This document shows positions 34,996 through 44,430 of a DNA stretch of 64,000 bases, piece by piece. The position numbers were made by a program, and so were the translations under genes. The notes beneath the pieces were generated by a model. The model searched no databases. It had not been told where the DNA came from and saw only the letters and a list, made by a program, of their open reading frames with translations. Each line of letters starts with the position of its first letter. The stretch's first letter is position 1. This DNA is from Bacteroidota bacterium (lineage in GTDB: Bacteria > Bacteroidota > Bacteroidia > Cytophagales > UBA9547), in the NCBI GenBank assembly GCA_004293915.1, contig RDZG01000081.1, positions 53,932-117,931 on the forward strand, in the 5' to 3' direction.

Positions 34996-35718
34996 CTATT
35001 TTTTATTCGCAATAGCTCTTAAATAAAGTTGAATGGTGTTTTCGAGTCCAAAATAAAGTGCGTCAGAAATCAATGCATGTCCTATCGAAACTTCGGATAT
35101 TTCGGGAATATTTTTGATTAAAAATCCTAAATTTTGCAAATCTAAATCGTGTCCAGCATTGATGCCAAGTCCTAATTCTGTTGCTTTTTGAGCAACAAAA
35201 ACATAAGGTTTTATTGCTAAATCTTTATCTTTATGAAAGTTTGAAGCATACGGTTCGGTATAAAATTCAATTCTATCTGTACCTGTTTGTTTGGCAAATT
35301 CCACCATTTCTATATCAGGATTTAAAAACACAGAAACCCTTGTGCCATAGCTTTTTAGTTCGGAAATAATATCTTTGAGGTATTCAAGATTTTTTTTTGT
35401 ATCCCAACCTGCATTGGAAGTTATAGCTGTTGGTGGGTCTGGCACAAGCGTAGCTTGTGCAGGTTTTGTATCTCGAACTAATTGCATATATCTTTTGTCG
35501 GGATATCCTTCGATATTAAATTCGGTAGTTACAACTTTGAATAAATCATACACATCTTTTGTTGTAATATGTCTTTCGTCAGGTCGAGGATGCACGGTAA
35601 TTCCCTGAGCTCCAAATCGTTCGCAATCCAAAGCTACTTTTACAACATTTGGATTATTACCTCCTCTAGCATTACGAAGTGTGGCAATTTTGTTGATATT
35701 TACGGAGAGTTTTGTCAT
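34996..35718 (-). CDS. pdxJ: Pyridoxine 5'-phosphate synthase
   Basis: 240 aa TIM barrel. It makes pyridoxine 5'-phosphate from 3-amino-2-oxopropyl phosphate and deoxyxylulose 5-phosphate. The start MTKLSVNINKIATLRNARGG, then AGAQGITVHPRPDERHI-like FGAQGITVHPRPDERHI, and NAGHDLDLQNL are diagnostic. The start ATG overlaps the stop of the upstream TOPRIM-like gene by 4 bp, so pdxJ would be translated in the same transcript as the ATPase/TOPRIM pair. Confidence 0.96.
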   Translation of the reverse strand: MTKLSVNINKIATLRNARGGNNPNVVKVALDCERFGAQGITVHPRPDERHITTKDVYDLFKVVTTEFNIEGYPDKRYMQLVRDTKPAQATLVPDPPTAITSNAGWDTKKNLEYLKDIISELKSYGTRVSVFLNPDIEMVEFAKQTGTDRIEFYTEPYASNFHKDKDLAIKPYVFVAQKATELGLGINAGHDLDLQNLGFLIKNIPEISEVSIGHALISDALYFGLENTIQLYLRAIANKK

Positions 35719-36290
35719 TTAAGGCTGTTTTTAGATTGAATTAATTTCTCTAATCTATTATTAAACAAACTAAAATATTTGCATTTTAGAGCTTTTTCAA
35801 AATCAATATCTTCAAATATTTCTGGATTAAACGATTCAGTATATAAATTCGAGATTTTCTTTAATTCTTCTTTGGGTTCAAAAACTCCCATTGGATTGCC
35901 ATTAAAAACAAAATCAGTATTGTATTTTTTATTAAATACCTGAATATCAGTAAAAATAAGTGCTTCTAATTCAAAAATATGCAATAAAAAAATTCCTTGC
36001 TTATTAACAATAGAATTATTATTTGTAAAGTAATCTTTTCTGATTTTTAATTGATGAACATTATTTTCAAGCCCATCTAAATCTCTAATAAATATTACTA
36101 TCTGTGGTTGCTTGTCTTCAAATTCTATTCTTAAGAATCTTTTTGCTTTTTTAGAATCCAATTCGCTTCCATGAAACATATCAATTAAAGTAATATACTC
36201 GAATCTATCAAAAGAATATCGTTTCGATAGCAAATTTATAATTGCATCGGTATCATTTGGAGCCTCGCCTACTAAACCAATCCTAATCAT
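35715..36290 (-). CDS. TOPRIM-like (DUF4276/OLD-type) protein paired with AAA ATPase
   Basis: 191 aa. VGEAPNDTDAI (E9) near the N terminus, FIRDLDG (D70, D72) and FELEALIF (E107, E109) give the E...DxD...ExE arrangement of TOPRIM-fold nucleases and DUF4276 proteins. The gene lies 6 bp behind the AAA ATPase, an arrangement known from OLD/Gabija-like, PARIS and RloA/RloB-like defence pairs. No fusion or extra domain is seen. It probably acts as the nuclease or RNA-processing effector controlled by the ATPase (inference); the exact system is not identifiable from memory. Confidence 0.65.
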   Translation of the reverse strand: MIRIGLVGEAPNDTDAIINLLSKRYSFDRFEYITLIDMFHGSELDSKKAKRFLRIEFEDKQPQIVIFIRDLDGLENNVHQLKIRKDYFTNNNSIVNKQGIFLLHIFELEALIFTDIQVFNKKYNTDFVFNGNPMGVFEPKEELKKISNLYTESFNPEIFEDIDFEKALKCKYFSLFNNRLEKLIQSKNSLK

Positions 36291-36296
36291 TGTTAG

Positions 36297-37448
36297 TTAT
36301 TTTTCAAGGTCTGAATACATCCAATAATCACTCAAAAAATCATCTTCTATATATTTTTTAGCTTTTGAGATTTCTTTTTCTGACAAATGCCGCATTTGTG
36401 TCCCTTGCTCTTTTGTATTGTAAGCTATAATTATTTTATCTAGTTCGTTTTGCTCCAAAACATCAAGCGTTTTTGGTGCATGCGTAGTAATAATAATTTG
36501 TTTATCGTGCGATTGTTCTTTTAAAAATAACATTAATTGATGAAATTGATGAGGGTGAATACCTAATTCTGGTTCTTCGATTAAGATTATTCTTTTCCGA
36601 AGTTCAGAATCTTTTTCTTGACTTCCTATAACTTCCAGTATAATATAAAATAACCTTTTAGTACCATCGGACAAACTTGAAAAAGGCAACCAACTTCCAT
36701 TAACTTGAAATTCTATAAATAAGTTATTTACAATAAATTCTTGCTTATACTCATCAAAAAAAACATTTATATTTTTATTCAATCTTATATCTTCAATAGG
36801 AGAAATTTTGTTTAAGAATGGTTTTAATATTTTTAAATCCTCAAATGATTTTTCGATTTCAAATTTGATATGATGTTCATTCATTATGTGAGATTCTAGA
36901 GAATTCCACATAATTAGATTAAATAAGATATCAGCTATTAATATTGGAGTTTCTTCTTGTAAGTACAATTGTGAAACTTCAAATGCAAGTTGTTCAGATG
37001 GTTTAAAATTGAATGAAAATGGTTTATCAATAATATAAATATTATTTATAATCCCATGTTGTATTATATTAGAATGTGGTAAAAATGGTTGAACTATTAT
37101 TTCTTCTAAATTATTTTTGAATCCTTTTATCGGCTTCCCATTTTTTAATAAATCAATATCGATTGATTCATTAGAATTTAAATTTTTAAGATTATCTTTA
37201 TTAATCACCCTTTCTGCTTTTAAAATATAATTATCTTCATAATATTTAAAATCTAATTCAGAAATAAAATTATATAAATCATCAAATTTTGAACGAAAAC
37301 ATTTATATAAAAAATGCAAAAAATTACTTTTTCCAGCAGCATTTTTGCCAATAATAATATTTAAACCAGGCTTAAAATCAATTTCTAAATCTTGAATTGA
37401 TTTATAGCCTTTAAGTTTTACTCGCTTTAAATAAGTTTCGTATTCCAT
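36297..37448 (-). CDS. AAA/SMC-like ATPase (AAA_21-type) of a candidate defence pair
   Basis: 383 aa single-chain ATPase. LKGYKSIQDLEIDF opens the domain, the Walker A is GKNAAGKSN (G34-S41), the signature is LSDGTKRLF, the Walker B is RIILIEEPELGIHPHQ, and the H-loop is IIITTHAP. This is the ABC-type ATPase with a long insertion between Walker A and signature, as in OLD-family and AAA_15/21 proteins linked to phage defence and DNA repair. It follows serS by 15 bp and precedes the TOPRIM-like gene by 6 bp. Function as sensor is inferred from gene order. Confidence 0.8.
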   Translation of the reverse strand: MEYETYLKRVKLKGYKSIQDLEIDFKPGLNIIIGKNAAGKSNFLHFLYKCFRSKFDDLYNFISELDFKYYEDNYILKAERVINKDNLKNLNSNESIDIDLLKNGKPIKGFKNNLEEIIVQPFLPHSNIIQHGIINNIYIIDKPFSFNFKPSEQLAFEVSQLYLQEETPILIADILFNLIMWNSLESHIMNEHHIKFEIEKSFEDLKILKPFLNKISPIEDIRLNKNINVFFDEYKQEFIVNNLFIEFQVNGSWLPFSSLSDGTKRLFYIILEVIGSQEKDSELRKRIILIEEPELGIHPHQFHQLMLFLKEQSHDKQIIITTHAPKTLDVLEQNELDKIIIAYNTKEQGTQMRHLSEKEISKAKKYIEDDFLSDYWMYSDLEK

Positions 37449-37463
37449 TTTATAAAAATATAA

Positions 37464-38765
37464 TTATGTAATCATCTCAAAACCAGTATATTCAACCAAC
37501 ACTTTTGGTAGTTTTATACCTTGAGTCGTTTGATTATTTTCTAATAAAGCAGCAACAATTCTTGGCAATGCCATGGCACTGCCATTGAGTGTATGTACTA
37601 AATGGTTTTTGCCATCTTCGCCTTTGTATCTACATTTCAAACGGTTTGCTTGAAAAGTATCAAATGTACTTGCCGAACTCACTTCTAACCAACGTTTTTG
37701 AGCGGCAGAATATACTTCAAAATCAAAGCAAAGTGCAGCAGTAAAACTCATATCGCCTCCGCAAAGTTTTAAAATTCTATAAGGTAATTCTAATTTTGTT
37801 AATAAAGATTTGATATGCTCCACCATGCTTTGATGAGCAGCTTCAGCATCTTTTGGCTCGGTTATTTGCACAATTTCGACTTTATCAAATTGATGCAAAC
37901 GATTTAATCCACGCACATGTGCACCCCACGAGCCTGCCTCTCTGCGAAAACATGGCGTGTAGCCCACATTTTTTATGGGCAATTCTTCTCTTTTTAAAAT
38001 TACATCTCTATATATATTTGTGATAGGAACTTCGGCAGTTGGAATGGCAAATAAATCATCCGCAGTCATATGATACATTTGTCCGTCTTTATCAGGCAAT
38101 TGTCCAGTGCCAAAACCAGATTCTTTATTTATAAAAATGGGAGGTTGAATTTCTGTATAACCAGCTTTTGTAGCTTCATCCAAAAAGAAATTTATCAATG
38201 CACGTTGCAAACGAGCACCTTTGCCTTTGTAAACAGGAAAACCAGCACCTGCAATTTTATTGCCTAATTCAAAATCTATAATGTCATATTTTTTTATCAA
38301 ATCCCAATGAGGCAAAGCGTTTTCTGTCAATTTTGGCGCAATTCCTGATTCAAAAACAACTACATTTTCTTCAGGAGATAAACCTTCTGGCACAGCATCG
38401 TGTGGCAGATTTGGCAGTTTAATTAAAACCTCAAATAGTTGATTCTCAAGCGTTTCAAAACTCGTTTGCAACTCTTTCGATTGTAATTTTAGGTTTGTTG
38501 TTTGTGTTTTTTTGATTTCGGCTTCTTCTTTTTTGCCTGATTTCATCAATTCGCCAATTTCTTTGGCAATTTTGTTGCCTTCGGCAAGGGCATTATCCAT
38601 TTGAAATTGGATGCGTTTTTTTTCTTCGTCCAAAGCAATTATTTGTTCTACATCAGCTTGTGCAGATTTATAATTCTTTTTTAATAAAGCCTTAATAGTA
38701 TTTTCTTTTTGCTCTTTTATAAGCTGACTTTGAAATGTATTAAAGCTATTAATTTTGGTTGTCAT
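37464..38765 (-). CDS. serS: Seryl-tRNA synthetase
   Basis: Class II synthetase. The start at 38765 (MTTKINSFNTFQSQLIKEQK) is used; an upstream ATG adds 8 residues. A long N-terminal coiled-coil arm (residues 10-105) contacts tRNA-Ser. Motif 2 (YTPCFRREAGSWG) and motif 3 (NGSAMALPRIVAALLENNQT) are present, with TAEVPITNIYRD-like TAEVPITNIYRD for the serine/ATP pocket. Length of 433 aa is normal. The start codon sits inside an inverted repeat, described separately. Confidence 0.96.
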   Translation of the reverse strand: MTTKINSFNTFQSQLIKEQKENTIKALLKKNYKSAQADVEQIIALDEEKKRIQFQMDNALAEGNKIAKEIGELMKSGKKEEAEIKKTQTTNLKLQSKELQTSFETLENQLFEVLIKLPNLPHDAVPEGLSPEENVVVFESGIAPKLTENALPHWDLIKKYDIIDFELGNKIAGAGFPVYKGKGARLQRALINFFLDEATKAGYTEIQPPIFINKESGFGTGQLPDKDGQMYHMTADDLFAIPTAEVPITNIYRDVILKREELPIKNVGYTPCFRREAGSWGAHVRGLNRLHQFDKVEIVQITEPKDAEAAHQSMVEHIKSLLTKLELPYRILKLCGGDMSFTAALCFDFEVYSAAQKRWLEVSSASTFDTFQANRLKCRYKGEDGKNHLVHTLNGSAMALPRIVAALLENNQTTQGIKLPKVLVEYTGFEMIT

Positions 38766-38774
38766 AACCAAAAT
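38752..38774 (-). promoter_or_regulatory. Inverted repeat with the serS start codon in its loop
   Basis: On the coding strand ATTTTGGTT, loop ATGAC, AACCAAAAT: a perfect 9-bp stem with the ATG exactly in the 5-nt loop. It could affect translation initiation (inference) or be a chance palindrome. Confidence 0.5.
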
Positions 38775-38801
38775 AGAGATTAAAATCAATTTTAAAATTT
38801 C

Positions 38802-39086
38802 TTATTGAAACACAAACCCTCTCTTTGTTGTTTCTTCAATAAAATCTACGGTTACACCAGAAAGGTATAAAAAATGTTTTTTTTGGATAAATATCGGGAA
38901 ATCAAAATGCGAAAATTGCACATCGCCTTCTGTAAATTTATCAAAACCAATCATAAATTCTGTACCAGAACAGCCACTTCCTCTAATTCCTACTCGCAAA
39001 CCTACTTCATTTCCTAAACCTTTGATTTGAAGCAGTTTTTTTACCTCATCATGAGCAGTTTGTGTGAGTTTTATGGGTAAATTCAT
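38802..39086 (-). CDS. HesB/IscA-family protein lacking the C-terminal Cys motif
   Basis: 94 aa. VGIRGSGCSGTEFMIGFD carries the first conserved cysteine (C39) of A-type iron-sulfur carriers. The sequence ends TTKRGFVFQ, before the CGCG-type C-terminal motif present in functional IscA/ErpA/SufA. The DNA after the stop does not encode that motif in any nearby frame. It may be a degenerate carrier or a divergent family member with another role. Lies between rhamnosidase and serS on the minus strand. Confidence 0.75.
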   Translation of the reverse strand: MNLPIKLTQTAHDEVKKLLQIKGLGNEVGLRVGIRGSGCSGTEFMIGFDKFTEGDVQFSHFDFPIFIQKKHFLYLSGVTVDFIEETTKRGFVFQ

Positions 39087-39095
39087 TTTAAAAAA

Positions 39096-41426
39096 CTATT
39101 TCATTACAATTTTATATTCACCAACTCCTAATGAAATAATGTAATCGCTTTTTACTAATTGCACATAAGTATACTTTTTAGGTTGATTTTTATTTCCATA
39201 AAAATAATCGTCCAAATCTGGTGTTTTATTTTCGTTTTTCATCAATAATTTACCATCAATATATATTTCTTTTTTGGCTAATAAACTTGTATTAATAATA
39301 ATATTACACATAGAATTGGGTACTTTAGTTTGAATTGTAATTGCAGAATCTGTACGAAGTGCATTCATTTCTATATCACCTTTTGGCGATGTCATTTTTA
39401 CATTTATTTCTGGTAAAATATCTAATCTAGGCGTAATTTTATAAGTCAAAAAACCAATATCGGTTGGTTCTATTCCAGCCAAATATTGATTCATAAGCGT
39501 TAGCGGTCCGCCAGACCAACCATGATTGTATGTTCCATCTTTGTTTAATTCCCACAACTCCCAAAGTGTAGAAAGTTTCGATTCTACCATTGGTTTGTAC
39601 CTATTTTTGATCCTTTCGATAGCTTCTTTGGGTTTGTTGAGTTTGAAAAGTGCTTCTAAAACATATTTTTCGATATATGGACTAGCATTGTATTTTTGGG
39701 TTAAAATACTTAGAATTTCGTTTTTATGGTTTGCGGTATCAGCCAAACCTGCTAAAACAGCTAGTGCATGTCCACGTTCATCAGTCGAGTCTGTATAGTT
39801 TTTTGAGCGATATTGATTGTTTTTCCAAAAGTTCTTTTCAAAATTTGATTTAATTTTTGCAGCATTTTTTTCATAAACTTTAGCGTCTTCTTTATTAGAA
39901 TTTGCCAAAGCCATTTTACTTGCTTCATTTATTGCAAAGTAATACCAAATTTGTTCGAGCAAAATAATATCAATGTTTTTACCCCAATCAGCCCAAGGCC
40001 AGCCTCCCGGTCGGTTAGATACTATTCCCAATGTGTCTACACTCCATAAATTTAAGTATTTTTTAATGGCAGGGTAATATTTTGTATATACCTCATAATC
40101 ACCACTATATTTAAAATATGTACCTAAACCAAAAGGAGAAATCACAGCTAAACTTTGTTGGGGCAATTCGTTTGTCCAATTGCCAGGAATTGGAGCATAA
40201 AGTTCGCCACTGGGTTTTTGCCAATTAAAAAATTCATCAAACCCTTTTTTTGCTAATAATGTTGCATTTTGATCGAGAGCATAAAAAGCCTCCCCTAATT
40301 CTAAAACCACATCTCCCCACCATTGTGCTCGTTCTCGGTCTGGGCAATCAAAATAGGTATCTCGCATATTTACGTATAATGTACGTTGCGATTTTTGCCA
40401 AAGTTTGTTCAAAAACGCATCGTTGCATGTAAAACTTCCTGCAAATTTTGTATCATAGCCTGTTTCTCTGTACTTTAATTCTAAAATTTTTATTGATTTT
40501 GGAATCACATATTTTACTTGGTGTCCGTTCATCCAACCAAAAGATTCGTAAGATTGAATTCCTTTTTTTGTAATATATTCCGCTCTTACAGATTTAAACT
40601 CTAGGTTATTTGCTACATAATAATCATCTGTAAAAATATCAATTTTATTTCCTGCTGTTGCTTCAATTTTTAGATAAGGTGTGATTTGTGCATTATATGG
40701 TAAATCAAGCGTTATGGTGTCGTTTTTACGATTATTAATAGCTTTATAATCAATATTTTGGAATTCTTTTAAACCAAAATCGACAAACATTGGAATCGGA
40801 CGTGCGACTAATTTTCCCCAAGTTTTAGATGGAGAAAAGCCTGCGTTTTTCGCATTCAGCAATTTTGAATCGTCAAAAAGTGGGGTTTCCCAGCCAGCAA
40901 TTTCTTGTTGAGCATTGTAAGCAACATTATGTTCTGCAAGTCTAAAATTAGGTTCTAATTTGCTTTTTGTTGAATAATATGCCGTGTTTATACAGTATTT
41001 CCAAGTCGAATCTGAATAAAGATTAGTATTTTTTGCATCAAAAAACAAGCCTGGTTTGCCACTAGAAATATGAGAAAATCCACTTTTCCCAAAATACCAA
41101 ACCAATATTGCTATGGTGTTTTCGCCTTTAATTAAATGCGGACCTAAATCTACAAAATCCGCATAAGTATCGGTGCGATTAGGTCCTCGTTTTAAACCAC
41201 CTTCAAAAACGACCAATTTTCCATTTATATAGAGCCAATATTTTGTATCACAAGCAATTTGAGCAAAAATAGGATTGTTTGATTTTTCTTTAATCGTAAT
41301 TTTTTTTCTAAAATTTATCCAAATATTGCTATCAATATCTTTTTTATTTATAGTAATCCATTGTGCTTTCTGTGCATTAATCTGCAATGTGGCCACAATA
41401 AAAAATAGTGCATATAATTTTTTCAT
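39096..41426 (-). CDS. GH78 alpha-L-rhamnosidase
   Basis: 776 aa with a signal peptide ending INAQ. An N-terminal beta-sandwich (KYWLYINGKLVVFEGG) is followed by the (alpha/alpha)6 barrel. The general-acid region is DCPDRERAQWWGD, where the more usual pattern is DCPQREERxGWxGD, and PGNWTNELPQQS and GGWPWADWG lie in the barrel. The C-terminal beta-domain contains WELWELNKDGTYNHGWSGGP. The enzyme should remove terminal rhamnose from plant pectin or glycosides; substrate unverified. It lies 17 bp behind the PorE-like gene. Confidence 0.85.
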   Translation of the reverse strand: MKKLYALFFIVATLQINAQKAQWITINKKDIDSNIWINFRKKITIKEKSNNPIFAQIACDTKYWLYINGKLVVFEGGLKRGPNRTDTYADFVDLGPHLIKGENTIAILVWYFGKSGFSHISSGKPGLFFDAKNTNLYSDSTWKYCINTAYYSTKSKLEPNFRLAEHNVAYNAQQEIAGWETPLFDDSKLLNAKNAGFSPSKTWGKLVARPIPMFVDFGLKEFQNIDYKAINNRKNDTITLDLPYNAQITPYLKIEATAGNKIDIFTDDYYVANNLEFKSVRAEYITKKGIQSYESFGWMNGHQVKYVIPKSIKILELKYRETGYDTKFAGSFTCNDAFLNKLWQKSQRTLYVNMRDTYFDCPDRERAQWWGDVVLELGEAFYALDQNATLLAKKGFDEFFNWQKPSGELYAPIPGNWTNELPQQSLAVISPFGLGTYFKYSGDYEVYTKYYPAIKKYLNLWSVDTLGIVSNRPGGWPWADWGKNIDIILLEQIWYYFAINEASKMALANSNKEDAKVYEKNAAKIKSNFEKNFWKNNQYRSKNYTDSTDERGHALAVLAGLADTANHKNEILSILTQKYNASPYIEKYVLEALFKLNKPKEAIERIKNRYKPMVESKLSTLWELWELNKDGTYNHGWSGGPLTLMNQYLAGIEPTDIGFLTYKITPRLDILPEINVKMTSPKGDIEMNALRTDSAITIQTKVPNSMCNIIINTSLLAKKEIYIDGKLLMKNENKTPDLDDYFYGNKNQPKKYTYVQLVKSDYIISLGVGEYKIVMK

Positions 41427-41443
41427 GATTAAGTTTTCGGAAT

Positions 41444-43423
41444 TTATTCTATAACATCAATAATTTTAAACTCAGTTCTACGATTGACTTGATGTTCTTC
41501 TTCGGTTTGTGCATTTTGAATTCTATGCTTGGTTTCGCCATAGCCCACAGGCTTAATTCGTTTTGGGTCTACGCCATTTTTAACAATATATGCCACTGCT
41601 GATTTGGCTCTATCTTGCGATAATTTCAGATTATACGCATCGTTTGCACGAGCATCTGTATGCGAACCAAGTTCGATAATTACACCAGGATTTTTTTTCA
41701 TAAAATCGATAAGTAGTTGTAAATCAGGCTCTGCATCGTGTCTGATGTCTGCTTTTTTATAATCATAATAGATATGTTCTAGCACAATTTCTTGTCCAAT
41801 TTGAATTTTTTGTAAATTCAATTTTACTTCATAAAAACGATTAATTAATTCTCTAGAAACCGAATCTCTGCGATATGGGTTTGGAAATGCTTTGAAAGAA
41901 AGTGTGTTCGAGAAATAGCCTTGCTTTTCGGCTAGAACAGTATAATTAGTTATTGAATCGACTGCAAAAATAGCTTTCCCAGTAGCGTCTGTATATAAAA
42001 TTTCTTTTGTTTGTATGGAATCTAATTTGAGCGAAACTACAGCACTATCCAAAATTTTTCCAATTGTGTCGTTTGTGTTTTTTTGGAAAATATTTACAAT
42101 TAAATAGTCTTTAAATTTCTTAATTACGGGTTTTGGAGGAGGAATAATATAGGCAAAACTATAAATATCGTCATCGCCTTTTCCTCCTGTTCTGTTTGAA
42201 GAAAAATAGCCAGTTGTGCGGTCTTTGTAGCAAATGCCAAAATCATCTGCCGAACTATTAATGTTTAAACCTAAGTTTATGATATTCATTTCTTTGGTAA
42301 CTGTATCTTTAATGGCAGTAAAAATATCTAATCCACCAATGCCAGGATGCCCATCAGAAGCAAAGAAAAAACGACCATCTGAGCGAGTATATGGGAAAAG
42401 CTCGTTTCCAGATGTATTGATTTCTGAACCTAAATTTTGTGGTTTCCCCCAAGCTTCTAAACTATCCGACCAAATGGATTTATATAAATCTACTCCTCCA
42501 TATCCTCCTTTTCTATTTGAGGCAAAAAATAAAGTTTTACCATCGGGAGATAGCGATGGGCTAGTTTCCCAATAGCGAGAGTCGGAAACATTTGCCAAAA
42601 CTTTTGGCGCTTTCCATTCGCCATCACGCATTTCGGTAATAAAAAGTTCTGTTTCTACACCTGTTTTGCGTTTTCCATCGTTACTGCGTACAAAAATTAT
42701 GCTTCCTCCGTCTGATGCAATGGCTGGACAAGCTTCGTGTGTTCGATTTTGATTAATATTTTCGCCAAAGTTTTTTTTAATTCCCGATTCTTCAGTTGTA
42801 CCATCAAATTTGAATTGATAAATATCTGTAAAACCTGTTCCAATAGCCGTATATTCAAATTGATTATTTGAGGCTGTATAAATCAAATCGCCATCTTTTG
42901 TAACTTGTGGCGCATATTCTGGTCCATCGGTATTGATTTCACTACCCATATTTTTGACTTGATAATAGGTTTCTTTGTTTAATAAAACATAAATACTATC
43001 TAAAAACTTGGACTCTTTTTCGGCTTGTTTAGCCAAACTTTGGTTTGCACCATTTTTGGCATATTTCATAAAAAAAGTTTGTGCATTGTTATAATCGCCT
43101 TTTGCTTTTAGGCTTTGTGCAAGATAATAAATAGCTTTATCTTCTTTTGTTCCAGCATCTATGGCAATAGAATAATATTTTGTGGCTTCGCCAATGCGGT
43201 TTGTAACCCTAAAGTTTTCGGCAATAGCATAGTTTAAACGCGATTTAATTCCGCCTTTTTCTAAGGCTAATTTATAATATTCGGTAGAGGCATTGTATTC
43301 GCCTTGTTGGAATTTTTTAAGTCCTTTTTTATACGCTTTTGTGGCTGCATTGGTACACGATTGCAACCAAAAACAGGCTAAACTGAGACTGAAAACAACT
43401 AAAATTAATTTTTTGATAGGCAT
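41444..43423 (-). CDS. OmpA-family lipoprotein with TPR, PD40 and CRD domains (PorE-like)
   Basis: 659 aa. A lipobox LQSC places the lipidated Cys at about residue 23. Then come TPR-like helices (GEYNASTEYYKLALEKGG .. DYNNAQTFFMKYA), a PD40 beta-propeller (SPSLSPDGKTLFFASNRKGG and similar units), a carboxypeptidase-regulatory-like domain (KILDSAVVSLKLDS .. VLAEKQGY), and a C-terminal OmpA domain (ELGSHTDARANDAYNLKLSQ). This order is that of PorE, a component of the type IX secretion system in Porphyromonas gingivalis. It agrees with the T9SS-dependent NHL protein here. An unrelated OmpA paralogue cannot be excluded. Confidence 0.8.
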   Translation of the reverse strand: MPIKKLILVVFSLSLACFWLQSCTNAATKAYKKGLKKFQQGEYNASTEYYKLALEKGGIKSRLNYAIAENFRVTNRIGEATKYYSIAIDAGTKEDKAIYYLAQSLKAKGDYNNAQTFFMKYAKNGANQSLAKQAEKESKFLDSIYVLLNKETYYQVKNMGSEINTDGPEYAPQVTKDGDLIYTASNNQFEYTAIGTGFTDIYQFKFDGTTEESGIKKNFGENINQNRTHEACPAIASDGGSIIFVRSNDGKRKTGVETELFITEMRDGEWKAPKVLANVSDSRYWETSPSLSPDGKTLFFASNRKGGYGGVDLYKSIWSDSLEAWGKPQNLGSEINTSGNELFPYTRSDGRFFFASDGHPGIGGLDIFTAIKDTVTKEMNIINLGLNINSSADDFGICYKDRTTGYFSSNRTGGKGDDDIYSFAYIIPPPKPVIKKFKDYLIVNIFQKNTNDTIGKILDSAVVSLKLDSIQTKEILYTDATGKAIFAVDSITNYTVLAEKQGYFSNTLSFKAFPNPYRRDSVSRELINRFYEVKLNLQKIQIGQEIVLEHIYYDYKKADIRHDAEPDLQLLIDFMKKNPGVIIELGSHTDARANDAYNLKLSQDRAKSAVAYIVKNGVDPKRIKPVGYGETKHRIQNAQTEEEHQVNRRTEFKIIDVIE

Positions 43424-43524
43424 AATGTGTTCTTTTTCGTACGCTAAATTACAATTAATCTGAATAATTTTTTAAAAATTCTATTTTTCAATTGGAAACT
43501 TCTATTTTTGAAACTTAAATTGAT

Positions 43525-44277
43525 ATGCTTAGCATGATAACCTGGCTTCGTTTTTTGGGTAAATATTTTATTTTTATAAGCTCTATGTTTGTTAAACGCG
43601 AAAAATTTAGCGTTTATCCAAAACTTATTATTGACGAATGTGCCATTATTGGTTTAGATTCAATTGTGATTGTTTCAATTGTATCTACATTTATTGGTGC
43701 AGTATCTTCTATACAAACAGCGGCAAACTTAGTTAGCGATTTTATTCCGCTATCGGTTGTGGGAACAGTGGTGCGAGATATGGAAATTTTGGAATTGGCT
43801 CCCACAATTACCTGTGTAGTTTTAGCTGGAAAAGTAGGTTCGAGTATAGCCGGAAATTTGGGAACTATGCGTATTACTGAACAAATAGACGCACTCGAAG
43901 TGATGGGCATTAATTCGGCATCGTATTTGGTTTTACCAAAAATTATTGCGGCACTGATTATGTTTCCATTATTGATTTCAATGTCGGGGTTTTTGGGAAT
44001 TTGGGGTGGATATGTATCGGCAACGCTCACAGGTGCAGTGCCTGGCGAAGAATATATTGCAGGTATTCGCACAGGTTTTCAGGCTTCAAATGTAGTTTTA
44101 GCATTGCTCAAATCTTTTGTTTTTGCCTTTTTGATTTCTTCAATATCTGCCTTTCAAGGGTTTTTTACAAAAGGTGGAGCTCTAGAAGTTGGCAAATCGA
44201 GTACAAATGCCGTTACAAATAGTTGTATCGCTACCTTAGTTGCCGATTATTTGTTGGCTCAATTGTTTTTATCATAA
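43525..44277 (+). CDS. mlaE: MlaE-type ABC transporter permease
   Basis: 250 aa permease of the phospholipid-trafficking (Mla) system. About five transmembrane helices are visible. VVRDMEILELAPTITCVVLAG and GNLGTMRITEQIDALEVMG form the conserved core, and FAFLISSISAFQGFFTKGGA lies in the C-terminal region. The ATPase (mlaF) and MCE-domain gene (mlaD) are not adjacent, unlike the usual operon. It probably works with those elsewhere in the chromosome. Confidence 0.9.
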   Translation: MLSMITWLRFLGKYFIFISSMFVKREKFSVYPKLIIDECAIIGLDSIVIVSIVSTFIGAVSSIQTAANLVSDFIPLSVVGTVVRDMEILELAPTITCVVLAGKVGSSIAGNLGTMRITEQIDALEVMGINSASYLVLPKIIAALIMFPLLISMSGFLGIWGGYVSATLTGAVPGEEYIAGIRTGFQASNVVLALLKSFVFAFLISSISAFQGFFTKGGALEVGKSSTNAVTNSCIATLVADYLLAQLFLS

Positions 44278-44430
44278 TAAATATTTTATTACTGAAAAAG
44301 TAAAAATTTATATCCATTTAAGCTGTCAAAACTAATCAATTTGAAACTGTGAACTAAGGTACAAAGAACACAAAAATATGTTACAAATATCTATTATTAG
44401 TAAATTTTTTTTCATAAATTTTATTCAATT

